Of a stretch of 64,000 nt of DNA, positions 43,001 to 58,000 are shown piece after piece. The translations under genes and the position numbers were made by a program. The notes below the pieces were generated by a model. The model made no database searches and was not told the DNA's origin. It saw only the letters and a program-made list of their open reading frames with translations. Source of the stretch: Plectrocnemia conspersa (taxonomy: Eukaryota; Arthropoda; Insecta; Trichoptera; Polycentropodidae); NCBI GenBank assembly GCA_009617715.1, contig VTFK01000137.1, positions 248,001 through 312,000 on the forward strand, read 5' to 3'. Each line of letters opens with the position of its first letter. Position 1 is the stretch's first letter.

Positions 43001-46000
43001 TTCGGTAATTACCGTGATTTTCCATTATTTGTATAACTGTATGTTCTTCAGCATTTAACTTGCCCATGACTGTTATAAGTAACTTATAAATAAAAAGAGA
43101 AATTTTGCAAAAAAAGAACGAAAAATAGGTAGCGGTATATCTGGATAAAAATTTGACTATGTTAAGAGTCAGTGAAATATTCATATATACAATACAATAA
43201 TTATTTGACTCTATTGTGAAATAAATATTAAAAAATAAAATAATTTTGTAGCTCACTAGCATTTAATTTCCTCAATTAAAAAACTATGAAATAATTACGG
43301 TTGTTTACAATTTTTGTATAATATACATGTAATTATAAAAATAAATAATATAAGTATTATGCTTATAATTATGTTTTAAGTGATTATTAAATAGCTTTCA
43401 AAATAATTATGACATTATGAAATCATATTTCATTTAAAATGGCAGCATTGACGATAATTATGTCAGTCAAATACTAAATTGTTGTTTAAATAATACATTT
43501 AATACAGAACAGATAAGTTGGATTAATTAAAAAAATGTGATTTATTTATAAATACAACATGCAAAACACGATAGTGTCTAACCATAGTCACGAAATATGA
43601 TCAAACAACTTTGAAAAGCCGACACGACATTGCAGGTGCTCCAAAAACAATTTAATAAATAATTTGTGATCGTGAAACACATTTTGATAAATGTGTAGAA
43701 TGTCGAAGAGGGGCCGCTCGAGGCGGTCTAGCTCCTCGTCCGAAGACGCCGAAGATATCAAAGAGAGCACCAACGTTTGGGAGAAGCTATGCGCTTTCCT
43801 TAAATCGAACGACCTCTCTTATATAGAGCTAAACAAGCACAAGAACAAGCTGAAGGAGCTGCTGCCATGGAAGAAGCTCATGGAAGATGTTTTGTGTTGT
43901 CAGAGAGGAAAGATTCCCCTGCTGCTTGCAGTGGAAGCTGGAAACCAGTCTATGTGCCGGGAGCTGCTCTCAGCTCAGACATCGGAACAACTCAAGGTAT
44001 TTATACAGTTATTTATCTAATGTTAAGTTGTTTTATCGGTGGTAAACTTTTGCGTAGCCGCCCCCTAGAACGATAAAGATTCGGATCTCATGCGTTAGCA
44101 AATGAGTCGGAGACGTCGACTTGCTTATCGATTCTATTCAGTCATAAAAATGCTATACGTATTATATAGCACATTCGTATATTCAGATACACTCACATAA
44201 AACGCTAGTGGAATGCTTCCAAAAGTTTTTTTTGTAACGAGACTGCTATTTATTGAATTTATATATCAACTAAATTGAAGTCAATGTACTGGTAAAAAAT
44301 AAAGATAAAGAGCACAAATTTCATTCTAATTAAATTCAAGAGAGTTTTAAAAAATATATTAATTTAAATCTAAACTTTTTTAATATGCATTATTGTTAAT
44401 TTTACATAAATATATATATTAAAAGGCGGTAAACCAAATTTAAATTGATCAGGCAAGAAGAAAGTAGAAAGAGGATGATGGAATAAATTTTCTTCTAAGT
44501 CCTTAGAGTACAAATAAGCAAACGAATTCCATTCAATATATAAATATCTGCTTTTTTAGTAGGGTCCTAAAGCGTAACTAACCGCCAAACTTGACTAAAC
44601 TTTTCTTTATATGAATTCCATTATTCAAATGATTCGTTCTATAAAAAAGAAACACCTAATCATATAAGTAAAAATGTCAGCCAAAATGATTGTGATTGAA
44701 ATGCCCTAACCAATTCATAAATAAATGAATTTCTTCTTAAAACTGATGCATAGAGTACATACTTTCAGTGATGTAGCTAGGGTTTGTGCCGCCCGGTGCG
44801 ATTTTTAACTTTGTCCCCTCCTCTTATACAAATATCGAATTAAAAATCTGTAACTTAATGCATATCTTTTATATGCTTAAACTTTCCGTGATAGGCGGCC
44901 CTTTTTGATCCTACTCCCCCCAGCTACGCTACACACCCTTCACATATTATAGGCATATAAAGAAATGTGCAAAACAAGTTTAATGAAATGTTATCAGCCA
45001 TTTCACTATTTTAGCACGTGCTCGACTCGAACAACTGCTGTAACTTTCTATTTTAAGAAACTGGCAAAAAATATTTTCATCTACGATGGCGGTATTTCAT
45101 GTCATACAACTGGCAGTTGATGAACTTAGCTATTCGTGGATATATATTTTTAGCGCATTCAGTTTAAGAACCACACTACACGAACGGTCCTTTTATCGCG
45201 AAAATACCGCCCCCAAGCATGTGCCGCCTGGGGCGCACCCCTCCTTTCCTTTCTGTATGCGATATATTTATTTTAAATACCCACATTATGCATAAAATGA
45301 TAACACATATCTATAGTTTATAAATCACTGAGCTGTCCTACATAAGAATTGTTTATCATGAAATAACGCCAGAGCGTTTAGCGTCAATCAATCACCTTTA
45401 CATTCGTTCCGTGACGTTTGTCTTTGGCACTTTTGTTGTTTCCTGCTTTTTTATTATTTCGTATTATTATTTCATGTTATTCCCGTGTGAAAGTTTCCGC
45501 GTTGCGACCAAAGCGAATCGCTGAACGACTTTTCCTATTCGGTTACAATTGAAATTTCGATCTGGGGACGAACGAGAACGATCACGCATGGCTGAAACTA
45601 AAAGCTATATACTACATAAGCACGTGTATTCACTTTATATTTTTATGTTATATATTAAAGAACCTATAATTTTCTTTACATAGACAAATATTTTTTTATT
45701 GATAAGATGATAAAATTATTTTCTTGATAGCTAAAAAAAAGATTTGGCATTCCTTTTAGTGTTGCAGTCAAAATATATATACGCTCTTCATACTATAGAT
45801 ATATATATATATATATATACATAGATACTAGCTTTCAGTTGTATCGTAACATTACAGTACTTATGGATTTATTATGTACTATGTTTGTGACTCCAAAAGG
45901 CAATTCGTGTCTCATTGAGCGATTCTTGTTACGTATTGAAACCTGTAGAAATGTGTTAATAAATACATTAGTATACTTATGTGTCAGTTAAGATCGTTTT

Positions 46001-49000
46001 CTCAATCACACGTTGTGTGTTGAATGTTTTAATGAGAGATTTAGAAGTAATGCCATTGTGTAATTTTAATTATTTATGATAATAATTCATTAGAATATTT
46101 ATGCTATTTGTTAATTTTCTTCGTTCATCGACAATAATTTTCCTCCTGTTAAAAATTCGAAATGTGATGAAATTTCATACAGATTTTTCATATCGTCATC
46201 TAAGTTATGTTATTAAAATACATTTCTAACATCATAAAAAACATATTGATCGATCATCTTATTTTAAAATTGTACATCGTTTATTTTGTACTTCTGTAGA
46301 TAATTTCATTTTTGAAGCAAATTTCTCACTTTTAGAAAAAAATTTTTTTTTTCATATGGTGTTCTCAATTGCTGCAAGGAATTAGATAATCCTTGTATTA
46401 CACGTGAAGCTTTAATTATAATCATCGTTTTCGACTGCAAAGTTTAGTTTACTCTTTTAATTTCTTGCAATATTAAATTATATACATACAGTGTACAGAA
46501 AAATGTATCTGTCTCAATAGGCATCAAATTTCGACACGATGAAAGGATTATTCATTTTATTGTTTAAATTCATCAACACGTTATATACAAATGGTATTTG
46601 CTGAACCAATTCCTTGATGGCATTTGCTCTTGAGGCCCATCAAGTATCTGTATTACTTTTTGAAGTTTTTTTTTTTCAATTATTAAACACCAGACATATT
46701 TTGCCATATTATCAAATACTTGATCTCTGATAATTATAATTTATCGATATTTTTTTAGTTGCAATGAAATCTATAAGGCTTTCTTCAATCGTAATAGATT
46801 TTCCATTAATAGCAACATATCGATTAATTTTCCACATTTGTTCGTGATGCGATACATCGGGTGTATATTCAAACATTAAAAAAAAGTTTTTCGATTCTTG
46901 AACTCTATAAATAATTTCCTTTCAAACATGATTCCCTAAGAGTGAGAAAAATTCGTCTTGAATTTTATTATAAAAATAATAAACAGACGACGTGTTCCTC
47001 AATCGTCATTGTATCGGCTTATTAATTATATTAGATATTTAAAAAATCCTGAACTATGTTCACCAATAGTTTTTTGCGTACCTCTGAGAGATAAATTATT
47101 TTTCACATAAAATAAAATCACTTGATTAACTTACTCATTTGATACAGATTCACCCCCACTATAACGCATTGGGCTTACGTCCGTCAGGTTATAATGAAAG
47201 ATTTAATAAAAATAAATCACACATATAATTTTCAATATTTTAACTACTAAGATAAAAAATTAGTTGAAAGTAATAATTTGAGAACATATTATTAAATTTA
47301 TATTTGTTCCAATATTTATAAAAATAATTTATAACCAAAACATGAGAATCCGTTAATCTACAATATTATTGTATATTTTTCGAAGCTATAAGAGAAATCT
47401 TGTATTTTGCCATCGCATGATTTCATACTCATTTATACTTAGGCAACGAGTACCAATGGAGATTGCGCCCTTCACCTGGCAGCAAGGAGACGTGACGTGG
47501 ACATGGTCAGGATCCTTGTCGACTACGGCAGTAGCGTGGACGCGCAGAATGGCGATGGTCAAACGCCTCTTCACATCGCATCAGCAGAAGGAGACGAAAC
47601 ACTAGTAAAATACTTCTATGGAGTCAGGGCATCCGCTGCCATAACGGACCATCAAGGTATGACTTCAAACTCTTTGCTTATGCAATAGATTAAATAGTGT
47701 CACGTGAATTTCTTCCTTCTTGGTTCAGATCGCACGCCAATGCACTTGGCTGCGGAAAACGGACATGCAGGAATTATAGAGCTGCTCGCCGATAAGTTCA
47801 AAGCTAGTATATTTGAGAGAACCAAAGACGGCAGCACTTTGATGCATATCGCCTCTTTGAACGGCCACGCCGATTGCGCTATGATGCTGTTCAAAAAAGG
47901 CGTGTACTTACACATGCCTAATAAGGTTAGTAGCACACCAAAATATTTAATCTACTGGGTTGCATGTAAATTTATAACAATACAACACTTTTAGGGTGGA
48001 GCTAGGAGTATTCACACAGCAGCCAAATACGGACACGTTGGTATCATCAACACTTTATTGCAAAAAGGCGAAAAAGTAGACGTGACAACGAACGATAATT
48101 ATACCGCTCTTCATATAGCTGTAGAATCGTGTAAACCGTCTGTTGTAGAAACATTACTAGGTTATGGTGCTGATGTACATATTAGAGGCGGCCAACAACG
48201 CTACACTCCATTGCATTTAGCTTCAAGAGTTCCTGGTGGTGATAGATGCGCTTTAATGTTGCTGAAGTCGGGAGCTGGTACTAACATTCCAACTGAAGAT
48301 GGACAGACTCCAGTTCATGTTGCAGCTCAACATGGAAACTTATCTACGCTGTTGTTGCTGTTGCAAGACGGTGGAGATCCTCTATACAAATCGAAGGTAT
48401 ACATATATATTCACATATTATATTTTTCCATTTAGTTTCTTAAAAAACAAAAATTTAAGGATATCTTTGGATTTTTTTGTTAGTCGAACATTTGATGAAT
48501 TGCCTTAAATATGAAAAATAATATCAAATAAATGGCCGTCTCTGAACTTTTTGCAGTTGCCGACCCTTTCGATGACTTCTTCGTATATTTCGGGCGATGT
48601 TGGTTTTTAGGTGCTCAAACGTTTTGGATTTGTCGGCGTAGACATGACTCTTAGCGTAGCCCTCCAAAAAATTTCACCGGCGTTAAATTGCATAATCTTG
48701 GCGGCCAAACAAAACATAAAATAATGTGACCTGAAAACTTTTTACGCAAAACATCCAACGTTGCATTTGCTGTGTGGAAAGTTCCATCATCTTATTGGAA
48801 CAACGTGTTTTCCACATCAATATCGTTGATTTCGTGTCAAAAATAATCGGTTAGCTCACCATTGAGTGTTACAGTCCGACCTTTTCAAAAAAGTAAAACC
48901 CAATAATGCCACCTGGCCACAATGCGCACCAAACAGTCACGTTTTGGGCATGTAATGTTCTCTTCTGAATTACATGAAGATTTTTTTCGCCTCATATGTG

Positions 49001-52000
49001 GTATTTTTTAATATTAACGTACATAGAGAGATGGAAATGTGCCTCATCAGAGAAGATATGATCAAATTCCTGATGCTCTAACACCTAATCTGCGTAAATT
49101 ATTCGCTGTTCATAGTCTCTGGGCTTTAGTTATTATGTTTACTGAATTTTACGGTATTATTAAGTGCAAGTCCAAATGTAAAATGCGCCAAAGAAAGCCA
49201 TAGAAAAAGCCCAAAATCTGCGAACGCTGACGAATTGACAATTCCGGATCTTCGGTCAAACTTTCACTTATAGCAACAACATTCTCAGCTGAATGGGCGT
49301 CACTATGAAGCACAGATCTTACCATAACTCCAATGCCAACAAATGAACAATTCTAACGCTTTGAGCGATGGTTAAGTGATCCATATCATAAATGTGTTGT
49401 CCCAAACTAGCATTTCACACTTTGAACCCGCATGATTATTGACAGCTGTTTGATTTACAGTGTGCATTGGAACACCCTCTATTATATATTTGTGTCAATG
49501 AAATAAAAATTCTTTACAGTGTGCTAAATATATTTTATTGATTTTTAGAGCGGTGAAACTCCACTTCATCTGGCATGCAGAGGGTGTAGACCAGATATTG
49601 TTAAGCATTTGATTGATTACACAAGAGAAATGCAAGGAGACGAAGCAGTGACCACTTATATCAATATGGTGAACGAAGATGGAGCTAGTGCTTTACATAA
49701 CGCTTGTCGCATCAGTAAAGAAGAAGTCGAACAAGAAGGAAGCGATCGTGAAGTTGTACGGCTGCTGATTCAAAATGGTGCTAATGTGCCACAGGAGACT
49801 AAGCAATTCAGAGAAACGGCGTTTCACTACTGTGCTGTCGCTGGTAACAACGACGTATTGAGCGAGATGTTAGAGCATATGGCTGCAACTGATGTACAGA
49901 AAGCAATGAACAAGCAATCTACAGTCGGATGGACTCCTTTATTGATAGCTTGCCATAGAGGACACATGTCATTTGTAAATACGCTTCTGACTAATCATGC
50001 TAGGGTGGATGTGTTTGATACGGAAGGTCGATCTGCCTTGCACTTGGCTGCTGAAAGAGGATATCTAGAAGTATGCGATGCTCTTTTGACCAGTAAAGCT
50101 TTTATTAATTCCAAATCAAGAAACGGTCGAACAGCTTTGCATTTAGCAGCCATGAACGGCTACACACATCTTGTGAAGTTTTTGATCAAGGATCACAACG
50201 CTGTTATAGACGTATTGACTTTGAAGAAACAGACTCCTTTGTATTTAGCAGCAGCTAGTGGACAGATAGAAGTGTGCCGTTTATTATTGGAATTAGACGC
50301 GAATATAGATGCTACGGATGAAAGTGGACAGAAACCTATCCACGCGGCCGCTTTGAATAATTTTTCAGAAGTAGCTCAACTGTTCCTACAGACCAATCCA
50401 AATTTAGTATTGGCTACCAATAGAGAGGGGAATACTTGTGCTCACATTGCTGCGATGCAAGGATCTGTTAAAGTGATTGAAGAACTAATGAAATTTGATA
50501 GGAATGGTGTGATAGCCGCTAGAAATAAAGTTAATGATTCAACTCCTCTGCAACTGGCAGCTGAAGGAGGACACGCAGATGTTGTAAAGGCATTGGTAAG
50601 AGCTGGTGCTTCAATCACAGATGAAAACAAAGCTGGATTCACGGCTGTTCATCTGGCAGCTCAAAACGGCCACGGACATGTCTTGGACGTCATGAGGACA
50701 TCAAATTCGTTGAAGATTTTCAGTAAAAAGCTGGGACTTACACCATTACATGTAGCAGCATTTTATGGACAAGCGGGTATGTAATCTATAATATAAATAA
50801 AAAAATATTTAAAATAAAAAACTGATTATTTTAGATACTGTAAGAGAATTGTTAGTACATGTTCCTGGAACTGTAAAATCAGATACTCCAACCGGTTCTT
50901 CGTTGGTTGGAGAGTTGGGTTCTGAATCTGGAATGACACCTTTACATTTAGCGGCGTATTCTGGCAATGAAAATGTTGTACGATTACTGTTGAATTCTGC
51001 GGGAGTGCAAGTCGATGCTGCAACAACTGAAAATGTATGTCTTATTCATTCTTTAAGATGTGGGTGTAGATATTTATATCAATATTTTTATATATTCTAG
51101 GGTTATAATCCGTTACATTTGGCATGCTTCGGAGGTCATATGTCGATCGTTGGTTTACTTCTCAGTAGATCAGCTGAATTGCTTCAAAGTATAGACAGAC
51201 ACGGAAAGACTGGTCTTCACATTGCTTCAACTCATGGGCATTATCAAATGGTCGAGGTGTTATTGGGTCAAGGTGCTGAAATCAACGCGACTGATAAAAA
51301 CGGATGGACGCCTTTGCATTGCGCTTCGAAAGCTGGACACTTGGACGTTGTCAAGCTATTGTGTGAATCAGGAGCTTCTCCGAAGAGCGAAACAAATTTT
51401 AACTGCTCTCCTATATGGTTCGCTGCTTCGGAAGGACATAACGATGTTTTGGAGTACCTTTTGCATAAAGAACACGACACATATTCGTTGATGGAGGATA
51501 AAAGGTTTATTTACAATCTAATGGTTTGCTCTAAGAACTACAACAATAGACCAATAGAAGAATTCATCCTAGTATCACCAGCTCCAGTAGACGCAGCTGC
51601 CAAATTATCAAATATTTATATAAATTTATCATCTAAGGTAAGCTTCAGATTAATTAATATATTTATTTTCCTTGAATAAATACTGGTATTGACCGATTCA
51701 ATTTATTAATGATTATTCATATATATTTTTAGGAAAAAGAAAGAGCTAAAGATCTGATAGCTGCTGGAAAACAATGCGAAGCTATGGCTACTGAACTATT
51801 GGCCCTAGCAGCTGGTTCAGATTCAGCAGGTCGTATTTTAACAGCAACTGATAGGAGAAACGTCGAGTTTTTAGACGTGCTTATTGAGAATGAGCAAAAA
51901 GAAGTTATCGCGCATACAGTAGTACAAAGATATCTTCAAGTGAGTTGTTGTATTTAATATTTTAGTTAATTTCTATTCTTCTTATACTTGAATCTATTTT

Positions 52001-55000
52001 TTTAGGAACTCTGGAGAGGTAGTTTAACATGGGCTCCCTGGAGGACGATGGTCCTGTTCGTTGGGTTTGTGATTTGTCCGCCCATTTGGGTAGTCTTCAC
52101 TCTGCCTCTCGGACACAAGTACAATAAAGTGCCAATTATAAAATTCATGTCTTACCTAACCTCGCACATACATCTCATGCTGCTCTTGATGGTGTCCGGT
52201 ATAACGCCTATATATCCAGTGGTGCGAAATAGTATGGTGCCTTACTGGTACGAATGGGGCTTATTGATCTGGCTCAGTGGTCTCCTGCTTTTCGAGCTGA
52301 CGAATCCCAGTGAAAAATCCGGATTGGGATGGATCAAACTGTTCGTGCTGCTCTTTGGCATGTGCGGAGTCGGTGCGCACGTTTGCGGAATGCTCTTCAT
52401 CGACAAGCCTTACTGGCCTACGCTCATGTACTGCAGAAATCAGTTCTTCGCCCTGTCGTTTCTGCTGGCCTGCGTGCAGATCTTGGACTTCTTATCTTTC
52501 CATCATCTATTTGGACCGTGGGCTATCATCATCGGAGATCTCATGAAGGACTTGGCGAGGTTCTTGGCCGTGCTGGCTATATTCGTTTTTGGATTCTCCA
52601 TGCACATAGTGGCTTTGAATCAGCCGTTTAAGAACTTCACGCCAGAAGAAGTCAGGAGACTTTCGAGGCCGAGACCCAGGGAATACTTTTCAGACGGTAA
52701 TATATATTTCTAGCTTGTTGAAATACAATATAATATAAGAAAAATGCAGTATGCATGGTTTGAGTATTCAAAAATGATAAGATAAATATTTGCACACTTT
52801 AACATGATTAAAAACATTTAAGCTTAAATAATTGTACGTATTTTTTGTTGAATTATTTTAATCTGAGTAACTTATAAATGTGTTTGAACGCTGGCTTATG
52901 CTGAGCTGAGCGATGTTGCATGTCTCATGATGTTAGGCCGGCGTAAATTACTCCGTACACCGGCCAACTGTCGATTTAATTTTATCTTGCTAATCCTCCT
53001 AAATATCCAGTGCTGTTTGGATAATTTATGCTTCTGTGACACAGTTAATTTATTCGTTAACTCTTAATGTTCTTTTCTCAGATATATTCAATTTTAACAA
53101 ATGTATGTTTTGTTAGAGTTATTTGTTCTTTGTTCCTACAAAGTCATTCGAAGCAAAAGGAATATCCCTAGGACTCTGAAGATATATACTGTAAATATAT
53201 GTATGGAAGTATTTACTGTGCTGATGTATCTCTGATATAAATGGAATGCGGATATGCTCTTGCGGATCTTTGAATACCGTCATTAACCTAGTTACAGAAT
53301 CCACTACGTGGCGCTGGTCGTTAAACAGTCGTTAACTAATTATGTATTTGATCGCTGGTTACTTATAGAGTTGACACGACGTTCTGTATTCAAACCTGTT
53401 TTGTTTTAACGTGCGTAAAAGTGCAATACTGAGTTGGATTGTACGTATTATACATACATTGATCGTACGTAAATTAGATATCTTAATCCCAAAATCTATT
53501 CTCAAATATAAGACGTTTTATAATATCTTTATTAAACTATTCGTCATGTTTTTTTTATTATTAACCTTTTCACCGCGGATTTATGCATGCCATGGCGAGC
53601 AACGCTTGCAAATGGCTTATGATTTACACCGAATGTTCAACAAATACTTTAATTTTTATTAATATAAAATATACTACAGATTTAAATTAACATGTTTATA
53701 CCCTTTAACAAAGTAAATTTTTAATTTATTCAAAAAAAAAGAGCTGCGTATGGACGTGAAAGGGTTAAGAGCCCTCTCTAATTATTATTTAATTCAATAT
53801 TTAATAGATAATTGTTTCACCGTTGTTGTCGTTGATTGTTAACAGTCCAACATTCATATTTTTCAATAAAGTAAAGCCCAATGACGCCGCCTGACCACAA
53901 TGCGCACGAAACAGTCACGTTTGGGCATTTAATGGTCCCTCGTGATTCACATAAAGATGTTCCTTGCCCAATTTGTGTCAATTTTTCTTATTAACATACC
54001 CAGAGAGATAGAAATGTACCTCATCAGAGAAGATTTTTTTTTTTTTTTTTAAAAAATCAGCTTCAACTTCCTGCTCTAACAACTAATCTACGTAAATTCT
54101 TCCTTGTCAGGGCTTCAGTTATTGTGTTATCTGAATTTTATACGGTACATCCGTACCGTCCACATGAAAAATGTGTCAAAGGGAGCCATAAGAAAAGCTC
54201 AAAAACTGCGAACGCCGACGAATCGACAATTTCGGGTCTTTGGTCATACTTTCACTTACAGCAGCAAAATTCTTGGCTAAATGTGCGTCAACCTACATCG
54301 GAGTAGAACGTTCTGTAAAATAGCATCATCTTTTCAGATTAAAAAAATTGAAGTATTGTTTTTAATATGTTAAAGTGTGTATGTTTTATTATGTCTTCTA
54401 AATACGGATTTATATAACCTAATTATGCAAAATTAGATGATAATCCCGATACCCCCGAAACCACACGAGAAAAGCGTGGGATTCTAGAAGATGTGGAATG
54501 GATCGATCCGTCGCCCAAAAGGCATCATACAGATAACTACAGAAAGAAGCACAGGGGAGGGCGTAAGTGAGGGATAAGTAAAGACCGGCGCCCTGCGACG
54601 CTCTTTGGACCACAACAAGGGCGTCTTGGGGCGCCTTTCATGTACAGCCGCGCCTCAAAAGGGCTCCACTCGCAATAAAATAGTCGGTGTTGGAATGCCT
54701 CCCGCTCACTAAAATCACTATCCTTATCATTATGGACTGTTATCCTACGAATGCTTTATTATTTTTCTTCCAGAATGATATCAACACATATAATACATAC
54801 TATATTATATTATATTTATGCATAACATGTGTGTGTTTATTATTATTATTATTATGTATAAGGAATGTACATCATAGCATGGAGTTTGCCTTTTGTTTGT
54901 CTCATAAACGAAAATCTGGTCTTATACCCGTTCGATGTGTTTTTACTTAGATGGTTTTTGTTTTGATTTTTTTCTTATTGAATGTGTGCTTTGATATTGA

Positions 55001-58000
55001 CCAAACATACCAACACTATCTCGAATACGAATGACCAACGGAATGCGGTTGCACTTTTATGTGTTTCTTTTTCTTTTTCCCAATTTTTGTCATGTTTCAG
55101 GTCGCACTGGTACGATTTAGGCAATGTTCAGTTTTAGGCTGATTGATTAGAGGCGCGGCCGCAGCACGAGGATGCCGTCAGTATGTTTTAATTTTATTTT
55201 TTTACAATGTTCTGGCATTATTATTGTTTTCGTTGTTTGTTTGTTTGTTTGTTTTGTTTGTTCTTTGGCTTTTTCGGAATGACCTTAGTTGGATGGGATT
55301 TTTTGTTTAGTTTTAAGTTTGTTTTATCATATTAGGTAAATGCATATGAAATGTCAAATACGAAATCGAATATTTTCTTGTGGCGCAGTATTTATTAATA
55401 AACCCCGCAGTTATAGCAGTATTTTCTATGAAATACGGATTTAGATAGTATGTTATCTAATTATGAAAATATTTTCTATAGATGATCCTCAATTACATGA
55501 AGACTTAACGAGTAGCATCTCACAGTCGTTTCGTGTTCCAGCAACATTTATCAATACAGTGAAATCTCTTTGTAACGAATACCGAAATAACAAAATTCCC
55601 AGTATAACGAATCTTCAATTTGTCCCCGAAATACTTTCATACAAAATGTTTTCATTGTAACGAAGACTGATCTCTGAATAACGAATTATTTTAATGCGAA
55701 TTTAAGAATGACATTACAACTTGACACAATATTTCTCCGAATTCAGTTCGTCCTTGACTTGTACCGGATGTGTTCACAAGCGACATTCAATGTGTTTCGC
55801 CGACCCTCAAACTTTTTTATAAAACATTTTTTAACAAATTTTATTTTGTTCCTTACAGTATCCGTTAAAATAGACAAAAAACGATCTGTCAATCTTGTAA
55901 GAGGCTATTTTGATGCTGTAGTAATATGGTAATTAAAAATAAAATAAAAATATATCATCTTCCTTACATTCAATATAACGAATTTTTTTCTTCGGTCCCA
56001 TGAACTGAGATTTCACTGTATTGCTGCCTCTACATTCCTAAGCTGTGCGCATGATTCTTGATTTCTTCTTCTTTAATTTCTAATCCAGAAAAAGGCTATA
56101 AGATCTATGTTTTGGTGATTTTAGCGCAAACAAAAATTGCGCACAGAAAAATTCTAATTAATATGTTTAGGAATACGTCAATATATAATATATAAAAAAA
56201 TAATGTCTGTATATATAACAGATGTTAATATAATTTTAATTTTGAAATATCATGTTTTAAAAATATTTTACAATTATATTAGTAATTTACGTTAGTATGA
56301 TACACTTACATTTCCTATTTTTACACAATTTTTTTACTTAAAAATAGAGAAAAATATGAAGCAGTGGGAATTAAAAGTAAAATTTATTTGACAATCAAAT
56401 GATCGCCTATGCTAAAATTTTCGTGTGCGTAATTTTAGTTTGCGCAATAATTCGGTCATTCTGGAATTTATGGATAATCAGAATATGCATTTTTACACGT
56501 TCCCACAACTGAATACCATATGACCAGGTGTGCTTTAAAATTTGTTTAAAATCATAAGTTTAATATATATTGGCAACTACAATTTGTCTCAAAAGTAATA
56601 TAATTATTTGCGCTTAGTTTTCACCTAGGACATCAATTTAGGGGGGGGTGGCAGGTGGCATTTTCAAAAAAATTCACGTCAAAAGCAATAAAATCGTGTC
56701 GGAACCGTAGCAGTGGGAACGCTCGGTAACGATTATGCTTTACTATCCAGGTTTAAAATAATACTAAACACTTATTTTTAGTTTTATATTTTAAACCTGG
56801 ATGGTAAAGCATAATAAGTTTGTATGTTATATTTAAATAGAGTATTTTTTTACTGAGCTAATCAAACTCTTATTGAGATTGATTGCGCTCGGACATCTTA
56901 TTGAGATTGAAGGACCACTAAAACACTTAAAATCTTTTATTCCGTTTTTCTACCTACTTTACTTTTCTACATCCCGCGTCCGTACGTCACGTACGCCAAC
57001 GGTATAAGTCTGAGCGTTTACGAGCGCTCGGCTTAACCTTTTGCAACTTAGCCATAACAGTAGTTTTCTTGGATATGTCTCAAATAAATAAAAAAATATT
57101 TTTTCAAATTAATCAGATATATCAAATAAATCAAATATGACAACTTGATTAATATTTATATAGGTATATAATTGCTATCGTGGTATTTTTATATCGAATC
57201 TCTTTGTAATATGTAAAATAATAGAGTTAAATTAAACAAAACTTTCTGTTGCAATTTATTTAATAACGGAATAATAAAAAAAATAATCAAATAAACAGTT
57301 ACTGTATTATCTATGAATATCGGAAATTAATATAGAAAATGTTATAAGTATTATTAAGAAAATTGATTTTTCTGATATTATTCAAAAAACTTTATTAGTA
57401 ATAAAATAGCAATTGTTCTTAAAATCATCTCGTCAATTTCATTGCTATAACACTTTTATCAATTTCTGACTTGAAAAGTGTAACGTAATCAAAAGATAAA
57501 TATATTTTTTGCGGCTCATTTTTGATTAAATGCTTAGTAAAGAGCTTACGAAAAATGTATTTTAAAACAGTAAAAGTTTTTAATGTATCTTCGCCAGTGG
57601 TGAAGTGGGGCCGGCGTATCGGGGCGCCGCCGCAGTACATTTTTCATGTCTTTATACAATTTTAGTTCACGGAGTAAGTTTCACAGAATCGAAACTAAGG
57701 AACATAATTATGCTATTTAAGTTGTCTTGGAAAAGTTCTGAAGTGAATATATAGGGGGATGGTGGGTCTAAGGTCAACCAAAATAACAAGCGCTCAAGGA
57801 CTTTTAAATTTAGCACTTCACATTATTTTAAATAAAATAGTAAAAGTAACTCAACAATATATCCTGTTATTTATTTTGTAATGTACAGAAATTGCTACGC
57901 TACATCACAATCTAAAATTGTATTATTAATTACTAAGCGACATTTCATATGCAATAGCCCGATACTTTTATGTTTTGTCTTTTGTTATGTTTGGTTTGTT

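Larger units (their letters stand above)
32006..43903 (+). other. nompC: nompC intron, 11.9 kb
   Basis: The largest intron in the window. It holds the diverged tandem array, the GC-rich hairpin, alternating ACCGGT-rich repeats at 35500-35760, the mariner/hAT nest, the X-box island, and at its 3' end the alternative first coding exon. A block at about 36200-36620 is less AT-rich but uninterpreted. Confidence 0.6.
43997..47442 (+). other. nompC: nompC intron, 3.45 kb
   Basis: Contains two hAT-MITE relatives, an AT microsatellite and the DUF4371-type hAT relic. No coding exon seen. Confidence 0.6.

Noticed and set aside
42719..43262. Short minus- and plus-strand frames upstream of the alternative nompC start
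   Set aside because: AT-rich, hydrophobic chance frames overlapping one another; no consistent coding texture.
47386..47574. Minus-strand frames opposite nompC exons (also 47700-47936, 50442-50642, 51268-51480)
   Set aside because: They mirror the ankyrin coding strand and have no independent support.
52310..52631. Alternative plus-strand frames within the S1-S5 exon
   Set aside because: These are shadow frames of the GC-rich transmembrane exon, without splice or start support.
55101..55190. Possible extra nompC micro-exon after a strong acceptor at 55100
   Set aside because: In the required phase it reads only a few codons before TAG, and the canonical junctions close perfectly without it.
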